Assembly: GCA_947483075.1 (NCBI GenBank)
Contig: CANKLE010000002.1
Span: forward strand, 1 to 64,000
Reading direction: 5' to 3'
DNA: 64,000 bases
DNA from: Flavobacteriaceae bacterium
Lineage (GTDB): Bacteria; Bacteroidota; Bacteroidia; Flavobacteriales; Flavobacteriaceae
Of this stretch, positions 43,211 through 54,323 are shown piece after piece. Made by a program: the position numbers and the translations under genes. The notes beneath the pieces are model-generated. The model saw only the letters and a list, made by a program, of their open reading frames with translations, made no database searches and had not been told where the DNA came from. Each line of letters starts with the position of its first letter. The first letter of the stretch is position 1.

Positions 43211-44962
43211 ATGAGTAGCCTTTTTTCAAAAACCAACCCCTTCCTATTGGTGTTTTTGTTATGGTCAATGGCCTTGGTAGCTCAAGGTGCAAATTACACC
43301 AAACACACGGTTGTAAAAGGCGAAACCATTACGCAAATCGCACTCAAATATGCCGTAACACCCTTTGATATCTATCGGTTGAATCCCGATTCTCAAACCG
43401 GCATCAAAGAAAACGATGTGTTGTTGGTGCCAAAATCGGTACAAAAACCTGCAGTACAGTCCCCCCAAAAAACCGCCACTGCCTCAATAAAAATTATTCA
43501 AGCCAAAGACACCTGGTACAGTTTGTCTAAAGAAGTGGGCCAATCGATAGAAAACTTACAAGCAATAAATCCGGCGCATAAAGACTTGAAAATTGGCGAT
43601 ACCATTCGGTTAGCTGCTCTGTCGTTCCCTCAAAAGCCTGTTCTGGTAAAACCAACTCTTTCTGCTTCCACTTCGGAAGTAAAACATGTGGTACAAGCCA
43701 AAGAAACCAAATTTGGGATTGCCCAAAAATACGGCATCACAGTAGTCGAATTGGAACAGCAAAATCCATCGATCCTTCAAGGTTTACCCGAAGGGGCCGA
43801 ATTGAATATTCCCAAAGCAGCAGTTATTAGCTCAGTTACTTCCTTAACGTTACCCAAAACAATCGCTAAACCGCTGCAACAATTGGCAATTAATAAAACG
43901 AGTACAGCCAAAAAACTAGTGTTGTTATTGCCGTTTAACGCGGCCAAAATTCAAGCAGATTCGCTCACTTCTTTGGGCAACCGACTCAAAAAAGATGTGT
44001 TTTTAAATTTAACGCTCGATTTTTATGCGGGTGCTTTAGTAGCCATTGATTCGGCTAAAAGCTTGGGCATCCCGATTGATGTACAGGTGTTAGATTCAGA
44101 AGAAACCAAAAGCAGTTCTGCGATTGATGCCTTGCTCAAATCCAATAGTTTTCAGGGTGCCTCTGCTGTTATCGGACCTTTTTACCAACAATATGTAGAT
44201 AAATTGGGTGCAGCCTTAAGTGTGTTGGGTATTCCGGTTTTGTCGCCGTTGTCGAAAGAAATGGGCAAATTGAATGCCAATGTATACCAAACTATGCCGT
44301 CGGTTGCCCTCCAAAAGCAAACGGTGTTGAATTATATGGCGGCTCAAAATGGTTCAATTATTCTCATAAGCGATCCCAAGAAAGTGACTTCCAAAAATTG
44401 GATCACGCAAAATTATCCTGCGGTGAAATTTGCTAAGTTTCTGGAAACCGGCGCTTTAGATCTGCCGTATTTGAAGTCATTATTGCTTAAAAATACCACC
44501 AATTTTATTGTGGTAGATACCCAAAAAACCAACGTGATTCTATCAGCTACAGCGGCCTTAACGAGTGTGCTCCCTAATTTTTCTGTTCAATTAGCCGTTT
44601 TAGAGGCCAATGAAACCTTAGATTACGAGGAGATTCCCTTACAACGCTTGGCCGATTTGCATTTGTTGTATCCGTCCATAACCCGAGAAAATACTTCGGT
44701 AGAGGCACAATATTTCAGAAACCACTACAAATTAAGCAACAAAATATTTCCCAATCAATATGCGGTTCGCGGCTTTGATTTGACCTTTGATACCTTGCTT
44801 CGCTTGTCACAAGAAGGCAATTTAGAAAGCACCACGGCAACTGCCACCCAGCAAGTAGAATGCCAATTCAACTACACCAAAACTAATACCCAAGGGTATG
44901 CTAATTCTGGGGTGTATTTGCTCGAATTTCAACCGGATTTTACGGTAAAAACACTCAACTAA
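43211..44962 (+). CDS. Three-LysM protein with a periplasmic-binding (LpoA-like) domain
   Basis: A 583-residue exported protein: signal peptide (~1-26), three LysM modules (~32-78 HTVVKGETITQIAL; ~95-138 IQAKDTWYSLSKEV; ~160-203 VVQAKETKFGIAQKYGI) that should bind peptidoglycan, then a ~370-residue type I periplasmic-binding fold (VLLLPFNAAKI, LDFYAGALVAID, AVIGPFYQQYV, GIPVLSPLSKE). This second part resembles the penicillin-binding-protein activator LpoA/ABC receptor class. It may control wall synthesis, inferred from architecture. A TTG three codons upstream is an alternative start. The osmC-like ATG overlaps its stop (TAATG). Confidence 0.82.
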   Translation: MSSLFSKTNPFLLVFLLWSMALVAQGANYTKHTVVKGETITQIALKYAVTPFDIYRLNPDSQTGIKENDVLLVPKSVQKPAVQSPQKTATASIKIIQAKDTWYSLSKEVGQSIENLQAINPAHKDLKIGDTIRLAALSFPQKPVLVKPTLSASTSEVKHVVQAKETKFGIAQKYGITVVELEQQNPSILQGLPEGAELNIPKAAVISSVTSLTLPKTIAKPLQQLAINKTSTAKKLVLLLPFNAAKIQADSLTSLGNRLKKDVFLNLTLDFYAGALVAIDSAKSLGIPIDVQVLDSEETKSSSAIDALLKSNSFQGASAVIGPFYQQYVDKLGAALSVLGIPVLSPLSKEMGKLNANVYQTMPSVALQKQTVLNYMAAQNGSIILISDPKKVTSKNWITQNYPAVKFAKFLETGALDLPYLKSLLLKNTTNFIVVDTQKTNVILSATAALTSVLPNFSVQLAVLEANETLDYEEIPLQRLADLHLLYPSITRENTSVEAQYFRNHYKLSNKIFPNQYAVRGFDLTFDTLLRLSQEGNLESTTATATQQVECQFNYTKTNTQGYANSGVYLLEFQPDFTVKTLN

Positions 44963-45378
44963 TGACATCCAAAATTACTTATTTAGGCAACTTACGTACA
45001 GAATCGGTTCATCTCCAATCGGGTGCTCGTATTTTATCTGATGCACCACTCGATAATCAAGGCCAGGGCGAAGCATTTTCGCCTACAGATTTAGTAGCCA
45101 ATGCTCTAGGCAGCTGCATGATGACCATTATGGGAATCAAAGCGCGAGACATGGATTTAGATTTAGTAGGAACTACACTCGAAATAACCAAAGTAATGCA
45201 TTCGGAGCCAAGACGAATAGGGGCCATTCATATCCAAATCTATTCTCCTTTTCAGCCCAACGAAAAAGAGCAAGTGCTATTGGAACGTGCGGCTTTTAGC
45301 TGTCCTGTTTTTTTGAGTTTGCATCCGGAGCTAGAAAAATCAATTGTTTTTCATTGGGGGCAAAGCCAGTCTCTTTAA
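44962..45378 (+). CDS. OsmC/Ohr-family peroxiredoxin-like protein
   Basis: A 138-residue cytoplasmic protein with both redox cysteines of the family: C52 in NALGSCMMTI and C114 in AAFSCPVFLSL, plus the FSPTDLVANALGSC strand-helix entry. OsmC and Ohr proteins reduce organic hydroperoxides; the shortness and sequence fit the OsmC/YhfA branch rather than Ohr. It overlaps the upstream LysM gene by one base (TAATG), so translation is coupled. DUF3820 follows 30 bp downstream. Confidence 0.88.
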   Translation: MTSKITYLGNLRTESVHLQSGARILSDAPLDNQGQGEAFSPTDLVANALGSCMMTIMGIKARDMDLDLVGTTLEITKVMHSEPRRIGAIHIQIYSPFQPNEKEQVLLERAAFSCPVFLSLHPELEKSIVFHWGQSQSL

Positions 45379-45408
45379 TTTCTTCACCTGTATAAAAAAA
45401 ATGTTGCG

Positions 45409-45642
45409 ATGAATGACGATCAAAAACAGCTCATTCAGTTGGCGCATACTAAAATGCCCTTTGGCAAATACGAAGGCCGCTATTTAATAGAATTGCCCGA
45501 ATATTATCTGGTATGGTACCAACAAAAAGGATTTCCCAAAGGCACCTTGGGCACGCAAATGCAACTGGTGTTTGAGTTGCGATTGAATGGTTTAGAAGAG
45601 CTCATACACAACATCAAAAAGCAGTATCCCAAACTTAAATAA
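45409..45642 (+). CDS. DUF3820 small protein
   Basis: A 77-residue protein with MPFGKYEGRYLIELPEYYLVWYQQKGFP, the conserved FGKYxGxxLxxLPxxYLxW pattern of DUF3820. It is sometimes called a putative quorum-sensing-regulated virulence factor, but the role is unproven. No signal peptide or cysteine. It ends the guaA-LysM-osmC-like series, before a terminator. Confidence 0.88.
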   Translation: MNDDQKQLIQLAHTKMPFGKYEGRYLIELPEYYLVWYQQKGFPKGTLGTQMQLVFELRLNGLEELIHNIKKQYPKLK

Positions 45643-45646
45643 ATGC

Positions 45647-45675
45647 AGGTGAAATTTCTACTTTCGCCTTTTTTT
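45647..45675 (+). terminator. Terminator after the DUF3820 gene
   Basis: The stem AGGTGAAA / TTTCGCCT with a 7-base loop is followed by six or seven T. Confidence 0.75.
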
Positions 45676-45702
45676 ATGCCTTTTTTATCCAATTTAATTC
45701 CT

Positions 45703-47361
<1,659 letters not shown>

Positions 47362-47388
47362 ATTAAAACTGGCTTTGGGCCAATCGTT

Positions 47389-49266
47389 ATGGAAGAAAAA
47401 AAATTAGACCTGAATTCGATCATTGGATTTGTACTCATCTTTGGCATTTTGATTTGGATCATGTACCAAAATCAACCCACCGAAGCACAAGTTAAAGCCG
47501 ATAAAGCCAAAAAAGAACAGGCGGCCACTCAAACCAAAAAAGAGACAGCAGCAGCTGTACCTGTTGCCCAAGATTCGGTTCAGAAAGCCCAAGCTACGGC
47601 TGCGTTAGGAAATTTTGCGTATTCGGCCGGATTGCCTTCTGCCAAAGACACCCTAACTACTCTAGAAAACGAATTGATCCGCATTCAAGTAGCCAATAAA
47701 GGAGGTCAAATTATTTCGGCTACTTTAAAAAATCAGGAGCGTTTCAAAAAAGGGTCGAAAGAATTGGTTTCCTTGGTAGAAAATCACAATGCCCAACTCA
47801 ACATTACTTTGCCCACATTAGATAACCGCAGTTTGGCAACCAAAGACTTGTATTTTGAGCCGGTTTTAACCAAATCGGGGGCCAACCAAGTCTTGACATT
47901 GCAACTCAAATCGAGTGCCACTTCCTTTTTAGAATACCAATATGTGTTGAAACCAAACGATTATATGCTTGATTTTAACATACGTTCTGAAGGCTTACAA
48001 ACTGTGTTGAATACGTCAAAACCGTTGGCCATGGATTGGGAATTGAAACCCATGCGCAACGAAAAAGGGATTGCCTACGAAAACCGCTACACCGATATTC
48101 GGTACAAATACGAAGTCGATAAATTTAATAACGTAAGCCAAGGAAAAGACAAAGAAGAGACTATAGAAAAAGTTAGTTATGTGGCGTTCAAACAACATTT
48201 TTTCTCTTCGATCTTAGTGGCGGATGTTCCGTTCAATCAGGTGAAATTGTATTCTAATAATTTGGTTGTTGACGAAAGTAAAGACACTGTTTACTTGAAA
48301 CAATTTAAAGCCACATTCCCCTTGGCCTTTTCTAATGGAGCAATTAACACCAAAATGAATTGGTATTTTGGCCCAACCGATTATAAAACCTTGAAAGCCT
48401 ATGACAAAGATTTAGATCAAATCATTCCGCTGGGCTGGGGAATTTTTGGTTGGATCAACAAATTTATTTTCATCCCATTATTCGGCTTTTTAAGTTCATT
48501 TATCGCCTACGGTATTGCGATTATCGTGTTCACGATCCTCATCAAAATTGCAATGTCGCCCATTACCTACAAATCCTTTTTGTCTCAGGCAAAAATGAAA
48601 GTATTGCGACCGGAGATCAACGAATTGAATGAAAAATTCAAGAAAGACGCGATGAAAAAACAACAGGAAACCATGAAGTTGTATTCAAAAGCAGGTGTAA
48701 ATCCGATGGCGGGTTGCATTCCGGCTTTGATTCAGTTGCCCTTTATGTACGCCTCGTTTCAGTTTTTCCCATCGGCCTTTGAGTTGCGTCAAAAAGGTTT
48801 CCTTTGGGCCGACGATTTATCTTCGTTTGATGAAATTGTCAAGTTGCCGTTTCATATTCCGTTGTACGGAAATCACATCAGTTTGTTTCCGATTTTGGCC
48901 GCAGTAGCCATTTTCTTTTACATGAAAATGACTTCGGGCGATCAGCAGATGGCGGCTCCACAGCAAGAAGGCATGCCCGACATGGCCAAAATGATGAAAA
49001 TGATGATTTACATATCGCCGTTGATGATGTTGTTTTTCTTCAACAATTACGGATCAGGCTTGAGTTTGTATAACTTTATATCCAATCTAATTACCATTTG
49101 CATCATGATTGTCATCAAACGCTACGTGGTGGATGAGAAAAAAATACATGCTCAAATTCAAGAAAATAAATTGAAAGAGCCTAAAAAGAAAGGTCGTTTC
49201 CAACAAAAAATGCAGGAGATGATGGAGCAGGCCGAAGCGCAAAAAGCGGCCCAAAAGAAAAAATAA
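47389..49266 (+). CDS. yidC: Membrane protein insertase YidC
   Basis: This 625-residue inner-membrane insertase helps fold Sec-dependent and Sec-independent membrane proteins. There is an N-terminal anchor (~10-25), an Ala/Lys/Gln-rich linker, a large periplasmic beta-sandwich (~80-345), then the conserved core of five helices with YKSFLSQAKMKVLRPEINELNEKFKKD (C1 loop), GVNPMAGCIPALIQLPFMYASFQFF and ISPLMMLFFFNNYGSGLSLYNFISN. A basic C-terminal tail, KEPKKKGRFQQKMQ, can contact ribosomes. It lies 27 bp after pyrG, probably one transcript. Confidence 0.97.
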   Translation: MEEKKLDLNSIIGFVLIFGILIWIMYQNQPTEAQVKADKAKKEQAATQTKKETAAAVPVAQDSVQKAQATAALGNFAYSAGLPSAKDTLTTLENELIRIQVANKGGQIISATLKNQERFKKGSKELVSLVENHNAQLNITLPTLDNRSLATKDLYFEPVLTKSGANQVLTLQLKSSATSFLEYQYVLKPNDYMLDFNIRSEGLQTVLNTSKPLAMDWELKPMRNEKGIAYENRYTDIRYKYEVDKFNNVSQGKDKEETIEKVSYVAFKQHFFSSILVADVPFNQVKLYSNNLVVDESKDTVYLKQFKATFPLAFSNGAINTKMNWYFGPTDYKTLKAYDKDLDQIIPLGWGIFGWINKFIFIPLFGFLSSFIAYGIAIIVFTILIKIAMSPITYKSFLSQAKMKVLRPEINELNEKFKKDAMKKQQETMKLYSKAGVNPMAGCIPALIQLPFMYASFQFFPSAFELRQKGFLWADDLSSFDEIVKLPFHIPLYGNHISLFPILAAVAIFFYMKMTSGDQQMAAPQQEGMPDMAKMMKMMIYISPLMMLFFFNNYGSGLSLYNFISNLITICIMIVIKRYVVDEKKIHAQIQENKLKEPKKKGRFQQKMQEMMEQAEAQKAAQKKK

Positions 49267-49271
49267 AAATC

Positions 49272-49294
49272 AACTCCCCCAGCGGGAGTTTTTT
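49272..49294 (+). terminator. pyrG-yidC terminator
   Basis: The stem AACTCCC / GGGAGTT with loop CCAGC is followed by six T. Confidence 0.85.
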
Positions 49295-49365
49295 GTGAAA
49301 ACACTTGTGTTTGGATACTAAATCCGGGAATGAGGAGTTCCTGTTTTAAATCAAATCTTAAAATC

Positions 49366-50082
49366 ATGAGAAATAAAATTGCTATTTGTTTGATCGTGTT
49401 GTTTGCCATTGGGTTTGTGATGCCTTTGCTCGCCCAAGACAAGGTAAATCAGTTGGACGAAAACGGCGCCAAGCAGGGGCTGTGGAAAGGCTATCATCCG
49501 GAATCCAAACGGTTGCGCTATGAAGGAACTTTTAAACACGGCAAAGAAGTAGGTGTTTTTAAATTTTACGATGATACGCAGGCGAATACTGTCCTTGCAA
49601 CGCGTGAATTCAATCCGAAAGACCAATCGGTGTATACTATTTTTTACGACCAAAAAAACAACAAGGTTAGCGAAGGAAAATCAAGAAACAAACTCAACGA
49701 AGGGGTTTGGAATTACTATCATTTTGAGTCAAAAGTATTGATGACGGTCGAAAATTATGCGAAAGGAAAATTGGAGGGCAAACGCACGGTTTATTTCCCT
49801 GATGCCAAACCCGCAGAGGAGGTTTTTTATGTAAATGGCCTAAAACAAGGAGCCTATAAAAAATGGGCCAGTAACGGCATCGTGTTAGAAGAAGCTACTT
49901 ATGACAAAGACCTCTATAACGGCCAGGCCATTTACCGGGATCCTTTGGGTAATATCGTAGCCAAAGGGCTCTATAAAAACGGGAAAAAAGTAGGCCTCTG
50001 GCAGTTTTACGAAGGAGGAAAATTAGTGAGCGAAGAAAACATGTCGATCGTAAAAAAGGCGAATAAACCCGCCGCGAAATAA
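49366..50082 (+). CDS. Secreted MORN-repeat-variant protein
   Basis: A 238-residue exported protein with a signal peptide (1-24, cut after PLLAQ) and about eight repeats of a GLWKxYHPESKxLRYEG type (KQGLWKGY, KEVGVFKFYD, NEGVWNYYHFESKVL, KLEGKRTVYFPD, KQGAYKKWASNG, LYNGQAIYRD, KKVGLWQFYEGGKL). This is the MORN-variant (YwqK-like) module, a beta-hairpin array with unknown ligand. The label toxin-antitoxin YwqK found in databases has little experimental basis. The first ATG of this frame is 12 codons upstream, but only 49366 gives a clean signal peptide. mnmA follows after 21 bp. Confidence 0.8.
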   Translation: MRNKIAICLIVLFAIGFVMPLLAQDKVNQLDENGAKQGLWKGYHPESKRLRYEGTFKHGKEVGVFKFYDDTQANTVLATREFNPKDQSVYTIFYDQKNNKVSEGKSRNKLNEGVWNYYHFESKVLMTVENYAKGKLEGKRTVYFPDAKPAEEVFYVNGLKQGAYKKWASNGIVLEEATYDKDLYNGQAIYRDPLGNIVAKGLYKNGKKVGLWQFYEGGKLVSEENMSIVKKANKPAAK

Positions 50083-50103
50083 AATAAAACGGAATTAGAG
50101 TAA

Positions 50104-51297
50104 ATGCCTATGAAACGGGTAGTAGTTGGACTTTCTGGCGGAGTAGATTCGAGCGTGGCGGCCTATTTGTTGCAGCAACAAGGTTACGAAGTCATCGGCT
50201 TGTTTATGAAAAACTGGCACGATGATTCTGTAACGATTTCTAACGAATGTCCTTGGCTCGAAGACAGTAATGATGCCTTATTGGTGGCCGAGAAACTGGG
50301 AATTCCATTTCAGACCGTAGATTTGAGCCAACAATACAAAACCAAAATCGTCGATTACATGTTTAACGAATACGAGAAAGGGCGCACGCCCAATCCTGAT
50401 GTATTGTGCAACCGTGAAATCAAGTTTGATGTTTTTATGCAGATTGCTTTAAGTTTGGGTGCCGATTTTGTAGCCACCGGACATTACTGTCAAAAAGGCG
50501 AAGTTACGGTAGACGGTAAACCGGTGTACCAACTCCTAGCTGGCGCCGACGGCAACAAAGACCAATCTTATTTTTTGTGTCAACTTTCGCAGGCCCAATT
50601 GGCCAAAGCCTTGTTTCCCATTGGCGCCTTAACCAAACCCGAAGTGCGCGCCATTGCCGCCCAAATGGAATTGGTTACTGCCGAAAAGAAGGATTCACAG
50701 GGCTTGTGTTTTATCGGCAAAGTGCGATTGCCCGAATTTCTTCAGCAAAAATTACAACCCAAACCCGGCTTGATCTTCGAAATTGAATCGACTCATGCCT
50801 GCTATACCCCGCAAGAAGTAGTATATGAAACCACCGAAGAAGCTTTATACGCCGCGGCACAACCCATTCGCTACACATCCGATTACGGCAAAGTAGTTGG
50901 CACACACCAAGGCGCACATTATTTTACGGTTGGGCAACGCAAAGGATTGAATGTGGGTGGAACTCCCGAAGCTTTATTTGTCTTGGCCACTGATGTCGTG
51001 ACTAACGCCATTTTTACTGGTCAAGGCCATGCGCATCCGGGCTTGTATCGACGCGCCTTGTTTGTTCAACACAATGAAATTCATTGGGTACGTGAAGATC
51101 TGCATTTGCAAGTCGGACAAACGATGAAAGTCAAAGCGCGTATTCGTTACCGCCAAGAACTGCAATCGGCTACCTTACATCGGGTAGAATCGGGTTTGTA
51201 TGTGGCCTTTGATGCGCCCCAATCGGCCATTACAGAAGGTCAATTTGTCGCTTGGTATGTGGGTGAAGAATTAGTAGGATCGGGTGTAATTTCTTGA
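50104..51297 (+). CDS. mnmA: tRNA-specific 2-thiouridylase
   Basis: This 397-residue enzyme adds sulfur to U34 of tRNA-Lys, -Glu and -Gln. The PP-loop [16 protein letters not shown] is at ~8-23. [12 protein letters not shown] holds the first catalytic Cys and [11 protein letters not shown] the second; [12 protein letters not shown] and [15 protein letters not shown] are family motifs. Length is at the upper end (~360-400). A second in-frame ATG two codons later (50110) is equally possible. It follows the MORN gene closely. Confidence 0.96.
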   Translation: MPMKRVVVGLSGGVDSSVAAYLLQQQGYEVIGLFMKNWHDDSVTISNECPWLEDSNDALLVAEKLGIPFQTVDLSQQYKTKIVDYMFNEYEKGRTPNPDVLCNREIKFDVFMQIALSLGADFVATGHYCQKGEVTVDGKPVYQLLAGADGNKDQSYFLCQLSQAQLAKALFPIGALTKPEVRAIAAQMELVTAEKKDSQGLCFIGKVRLPEFLQQKLQPKPGLIFEIESTHACYTPQEVVYETTEEALYAAAQPIRYTSDYGKVVGTHQGAHYFTVGQRKGLNVGGTPEALFVLATDVVTNAIFTGQGHAHPGLYRRALFVQHNEIHWVREDLHLQVGQTMKVKARIRYRQELQSATLHRVESGLYVAFDAPQSAITEGQFVAWYVGEELVGSGVIS

Positions 51298-51348
51298 GAA
51301 TACTTTAGTAAATTAGCTCCGTAAAAATTAAATTGTAAATTAAATGTC

Positions 51349-52956
51349 ATGAAAAAAATATTACTCTTATTGGTCACTATTCTTTCTTTTTCTGCTTATG
51401 CACAAGAAGATGCCTGGGTGTATTTTAATGACAAACCCAATGCGCAAACTTTCTTAAACAATCCGTTGAGCATGTTGTCTCAACGATCCTTAGACCGTCG
51501 TGCCGCACAAAATATTCCGTTAGACATTCAGGATGTACCTATTCATCAGCCCTATATTGATCAAGTTACGGCGGCTGCGGGCATCACTGTTTTGGCCAAA
51601 TCACGTTGGTTAAATTGTTTACACGTGCGCGGAACAGCAGCCAGTATTTATGCCTTAGCATCTATACCGGGAGTAAATCACCTCGATTTTGCTAACGCTT
51701 CTTTGAATGTTCGACTTCCTCAACCGGCCGTTTCACAACCGATCAATAAAACGATGGAAACTCTGGTTGCCTTCAATTACGGAAATTCCTTCAATCAGAT
51801 TCACATGATGAATGGTGATTTGTTGCACCAGCAAAATTTCACCGGATCAGGAAAAGTGATCGCGGTATTGGACGCCGGATTTCCTGGAGTTAATACCTTA
51901 GCTCCCTTTGCTCGTTTGCGAAATAATAACGCAATTCTAGGAGGCTACGATTTTGTGAATAAGAACGCCAATTTTTTCAGCGGAGATTCCCACGGGATGA
52001 TGGTGTTGTCTACCATGGGTGGATATGTAGATACCCAATTGGTCGGTACAGCGCCCGACGCCCAATATTATTTATACATTACCGAAGACGTCAATTCAGA
52101 AAATCCAGTAGAAGAAAGCAACTGGGTTGAAGCCGCAGAAATGGCTGATTATGTGGGTGCCGATGTGATTACCTCGTCTTTGGGTTATTTTGGTTTTGAC
52201 AACACCAATTACGGACATACCTATGCAGACATGACGGGTAATAAAGCCTTTGGATCTCGCGGGGCCAACATTGCGTATACCCGAGGAATGGTGGTTGTGG
52301 CCAGTGCCGGAAACGAAGGTGCTACAACAGAACCGCACGTGGGTGTTCCCGCTGAAGCAAATAATGTATTGGCCATTGGTGCTGTACGTTCCAACCGAAA
52401 TATTGCTTCATTTAGTTCCATCGGACCTTCATTTGATGGCCGAATAAAACCCGATTTAATGGCACAAGGCCAAGCCTCTGTATTGTCAACCACATCGGGT
52501 TCTGTGGGTACCGCCAATGGTACTTCGTTTTCTGGTCCTATATTAGCGGGTATGATTGCTACTTTTTGGAGTGCGGTTCCAAGTTTAACCAACCAAGAAG
52601 TGGTTGATTACGTCAAACATTCAGCTGATCGCTTTGCCTCTCCCAACAACCAATATGGTTACGGCATTCCTGATTTTAGTGCGGCGTTAAATTCTGCATT
52701 AGCCGTGGCCTCAGCAACCAAAAATGATTTTACCGTTTACCCCAATCCAGCGAGTACATCGATTTCTATCCAATTGCCTCCAACTACAGAAGAAGCAGTT
52801 GTGTCTATTTATACCAGTTTAGGTCAGTTGGTGCAACAAGCCGCTGTAAATGTTGCTTCAACAGCAGTATCTATTGAGCAATTGCCTACTGGAATATATG
52901 TGTATCAAATCCGTTCAGGTGCCTTCAGTCAGTCTGGAAAACTGATCAAAAACTAA
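51349..52956 (+). CDS. Secreted subtilisin-like serine protease with T9SS sorting domain
   Basis: A 535-residue S8-family protease: signal peptide (1-18), a propeptide-like segment (~20-125, with SQRSLDRRA), catalytic domain (~145-455) and type A T9SS C-terminal domain (~460-535: FTVYPNPASTSISI, IYVYQIRSG, SGKLIKN). The triad is D175 (VIAVLDAGFPG), H215 (GDSHGMMVLS) and S393 (ANGTSFSGP), with oxyanion N322 (SAGNEGA). It is probably exported through T9SS and matured outside. It lies 51 bp after mnmA; the next gene overlaps its stop by one base (TAATG). Confidence 0.93.
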   Translation: MKKILLLLVTILSFSAYAQEDAWVYFNDKPNAQTFLNNPLSMLSQRSLDRRAAQNIPLDIQDVPIHQPYIDQVTAAAGITVLAKSRWLNCLHVRGTAASIYALASIPGVNHLDFANASLNVRLPQPAVSQPINKTMETLVAFNYGNSFNQIHMMNGDLLHQQNFTGSGKVIAVLDAGFPGVNTLAPFARLRNNNAILGGYDFVNKNANFFSGDSHGMMVLSTMGGYVDTQLVGTAPDAQYYLYITEDVNSENPVEESNWVEAAEMADYVGADVITSSLGYFGFDNTNYGHTYADMTGNKAFGSRGANIAYTRGMVVVASAGNEGATTEPHVGVPAEANNVLAIGAVRSNRNIASFSSIGPSFDGRIKPDLMAQGQASVLSTTSGSVGTANGTSFSGPILAGMIATFWSAVPSLTNQEVVDYVKHSADRFASPNNQYGYGIPDFSAALNSALAVASATKNDFTVYPNPASTSISIQLPPTTEEAVVSIYTSLGQLVQQAAVNVASTAVSIEQLPTGIYVYQIRSGAFSQSGKLIKN

Positions 52957-53897
52957 TGAATCGCGTCACGCAACTTTTTGGTATTCAATTCCCCATTGTA
53001 CAAGGTGGTATGATTTGGGCCAGTGGCTACAAACTCGCTAGTGCGGTGAGCAATGCCGGAGGATTAGGCCTTATTGGCGCCGGATCAATGTATCCTGAAG
53101 TATTGCGTGAACACATTCAAAAATGCAAAAAAGCGACTACAAAACCTTTTGGAGTGAATATTCCAATGTTGTATCCCAATGTCGAAGAAATTATCCAAAT
53201 CTGCATTGACGAAGGGGTAAAAATTATATTCACTTCGGCCGGAAATCCCAAGACTTGGACGGCCCACCTCAAAGCACAAGGCATCACGGTAGTACATGTA
53301 GTGAGCAGCAGTAAATTTGCTTTAAAAGCACAAGAAGCCGGAGTAGATGCGGTGGTAGCCGAAGGATTTGAAGCCGGAGGACACAACGGTCGTGAAGAAT
53401 CGACCACCTTTACGTTAATTCCTATGGTATCTAAGGCAGTGCAAATTCCGGTACTTGCTGCGGGAGGAATTGCTACTGGTACAGGGATGTTGGCTGCTAT
53501 GGTGTTGGGCGCCGATGGAGTGCAATTGGGTAGCCGATTTGCGGCCGCAACCGAATCATCTTTGCATGATAATTTTAAGCAATGTATTGTAGCGACTCAG
53601 GAAGGCGAAACCCAAGTTACCCTAAAAGAACTGGCGCCGGTTCGCTTAATCAAAAATAAATTTTACCAAGATTTACAGACTTTATATGCCCAAGGTGCTT
53701 CGATTGAAGAATTGAAGGAGAAACTCGGTCGGGCAAGAGCTAAAAAAGGCATGTTTGAAGGCGATTTAGTCGAGGGCGAATTAGAGATAGGCCAAATAGC
53801 CGGACTCATTGATTCCATTCAACCGGCGGCACAAATTATAGCCGAAATGGTAGCTGAATTTCAGGCGTTGTCCCATCAATTGCCCAGTTTAATTTAA
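52956..53897 (+). CDS. Nitronate monooxygenase / FabK-like FMN enzyme
   Basis: A 313-residue TIM-barrel flavoprotein with IVQGGMIWASG at the N-terminus (FMN phosphate and QGGM loop), GVNIPML, VAEGFEAGGHNG (the GG-H-G active-site region shared by FabK and NMO), PVLAAGGIATGTGM and GADGVQLGSRF. It could be a nitroalkane oxidase or a FabK-type enoyl-ACP reductase; no neighbour settles it, since it lies between a protease and a secreted unknown. The start codon overlaps the protease stop (TAATG), so translation is coupled. Confidence 0.85.
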   Translation: MNRVTQLFGIQFPIVQGGMIWASGYKLASAVSNAGGLGLIGAGSMYPEVLREHIQKCKKATTKPFGVNIPMLYPNVEEIIQICIDEGVKIIFTSAGNPKTWTAHLKAQGITVVHVVSSSKFALKAQEAGVDAVVAEGFEAGGHNGREESTTFTLIPMVSKAVQIPVLAAGGIATGTGMLAAMVLGADGVQLGSRFAAATESSLHDNFKQCIVATQEGETQVTLKELAPVRLIKNKFYQDLQTLYAQGASIEELKEKLGRARAKKGMFEGDLVEGELEIGQIAGLIDSIQPAAQIIAEMVAEFQALSHQLPSLI

Positions 53898-53903
53898 ATA
53901 CTC

Positions 53904-54323
53904 ATGAAAAAAATAGTTTTACTTTCCGTTTTTTTATTGTTGCTCAGCTTTGGAACAGGGTATGCCCAAACGTATAAATTCATGACAACGGGTTTTAGCG
54001 TCATGGAAAAAAACGCCAAAGGGGAGTGGGGAAACTGGTCTGATTTACAAGAAACCAAATTGATTATTTCGTTGGACACTAGCAAAAATAGAATCATGGT
54101 TTACTCCCAAGAAATACAGTGGTACGATATTGTGGCCTATGAGAAAGAAGAAGAGACCAACGAGAATATTGTGAATCCTTTTTCTTGCAAAGACGAAGAC
54201 GGATATGCCGTTACCCTTTCTATCATTACCCGAAAAAATCAAGGCAACCGCAAGCAACTGTATATTACTCGAAACAATTATGTTTTAGTATACAACATCG
54301 AAAACTATATCGAGAAGAAGTAA
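53904..54323 (+). CDS. Secreted hypothetical protein
   Basis: A 139-residue exported protein with a signal peptide (1-21, cut after GYAQ). The mature part is charged and has one Cys (SCKDEDG) in a beta-rich pattern (KLIISLDTSKNRIMVYS, YAVTLSIITRKN, RKQLYITRNNYVLVYNIE). I do not recognise a family. It starts 6 bp after the FabK/NMO-like gene and ends on the base next to the convergent phosphatase stop. Confidence 0.65.
   Translation: MKKIVLLSVFLLLLSFGTGYAQTYKFMTTGFSVMEKNAKGEWGNWSDLQETKLIISLDTSKNRIMVYSQEIQWYDIVAYEKEEETNENIVNPFSCKDEDGYAVTLSIITRKNQGNRKQLYITRNNYVLVYNIENYIEKK

Noticed and set aside
49330..49365. Upstream ATG for the MORN-variant protein
   Set aside because: It would add 12 residues before the signal peptide, spoiling its charge-hydrophobic layout.
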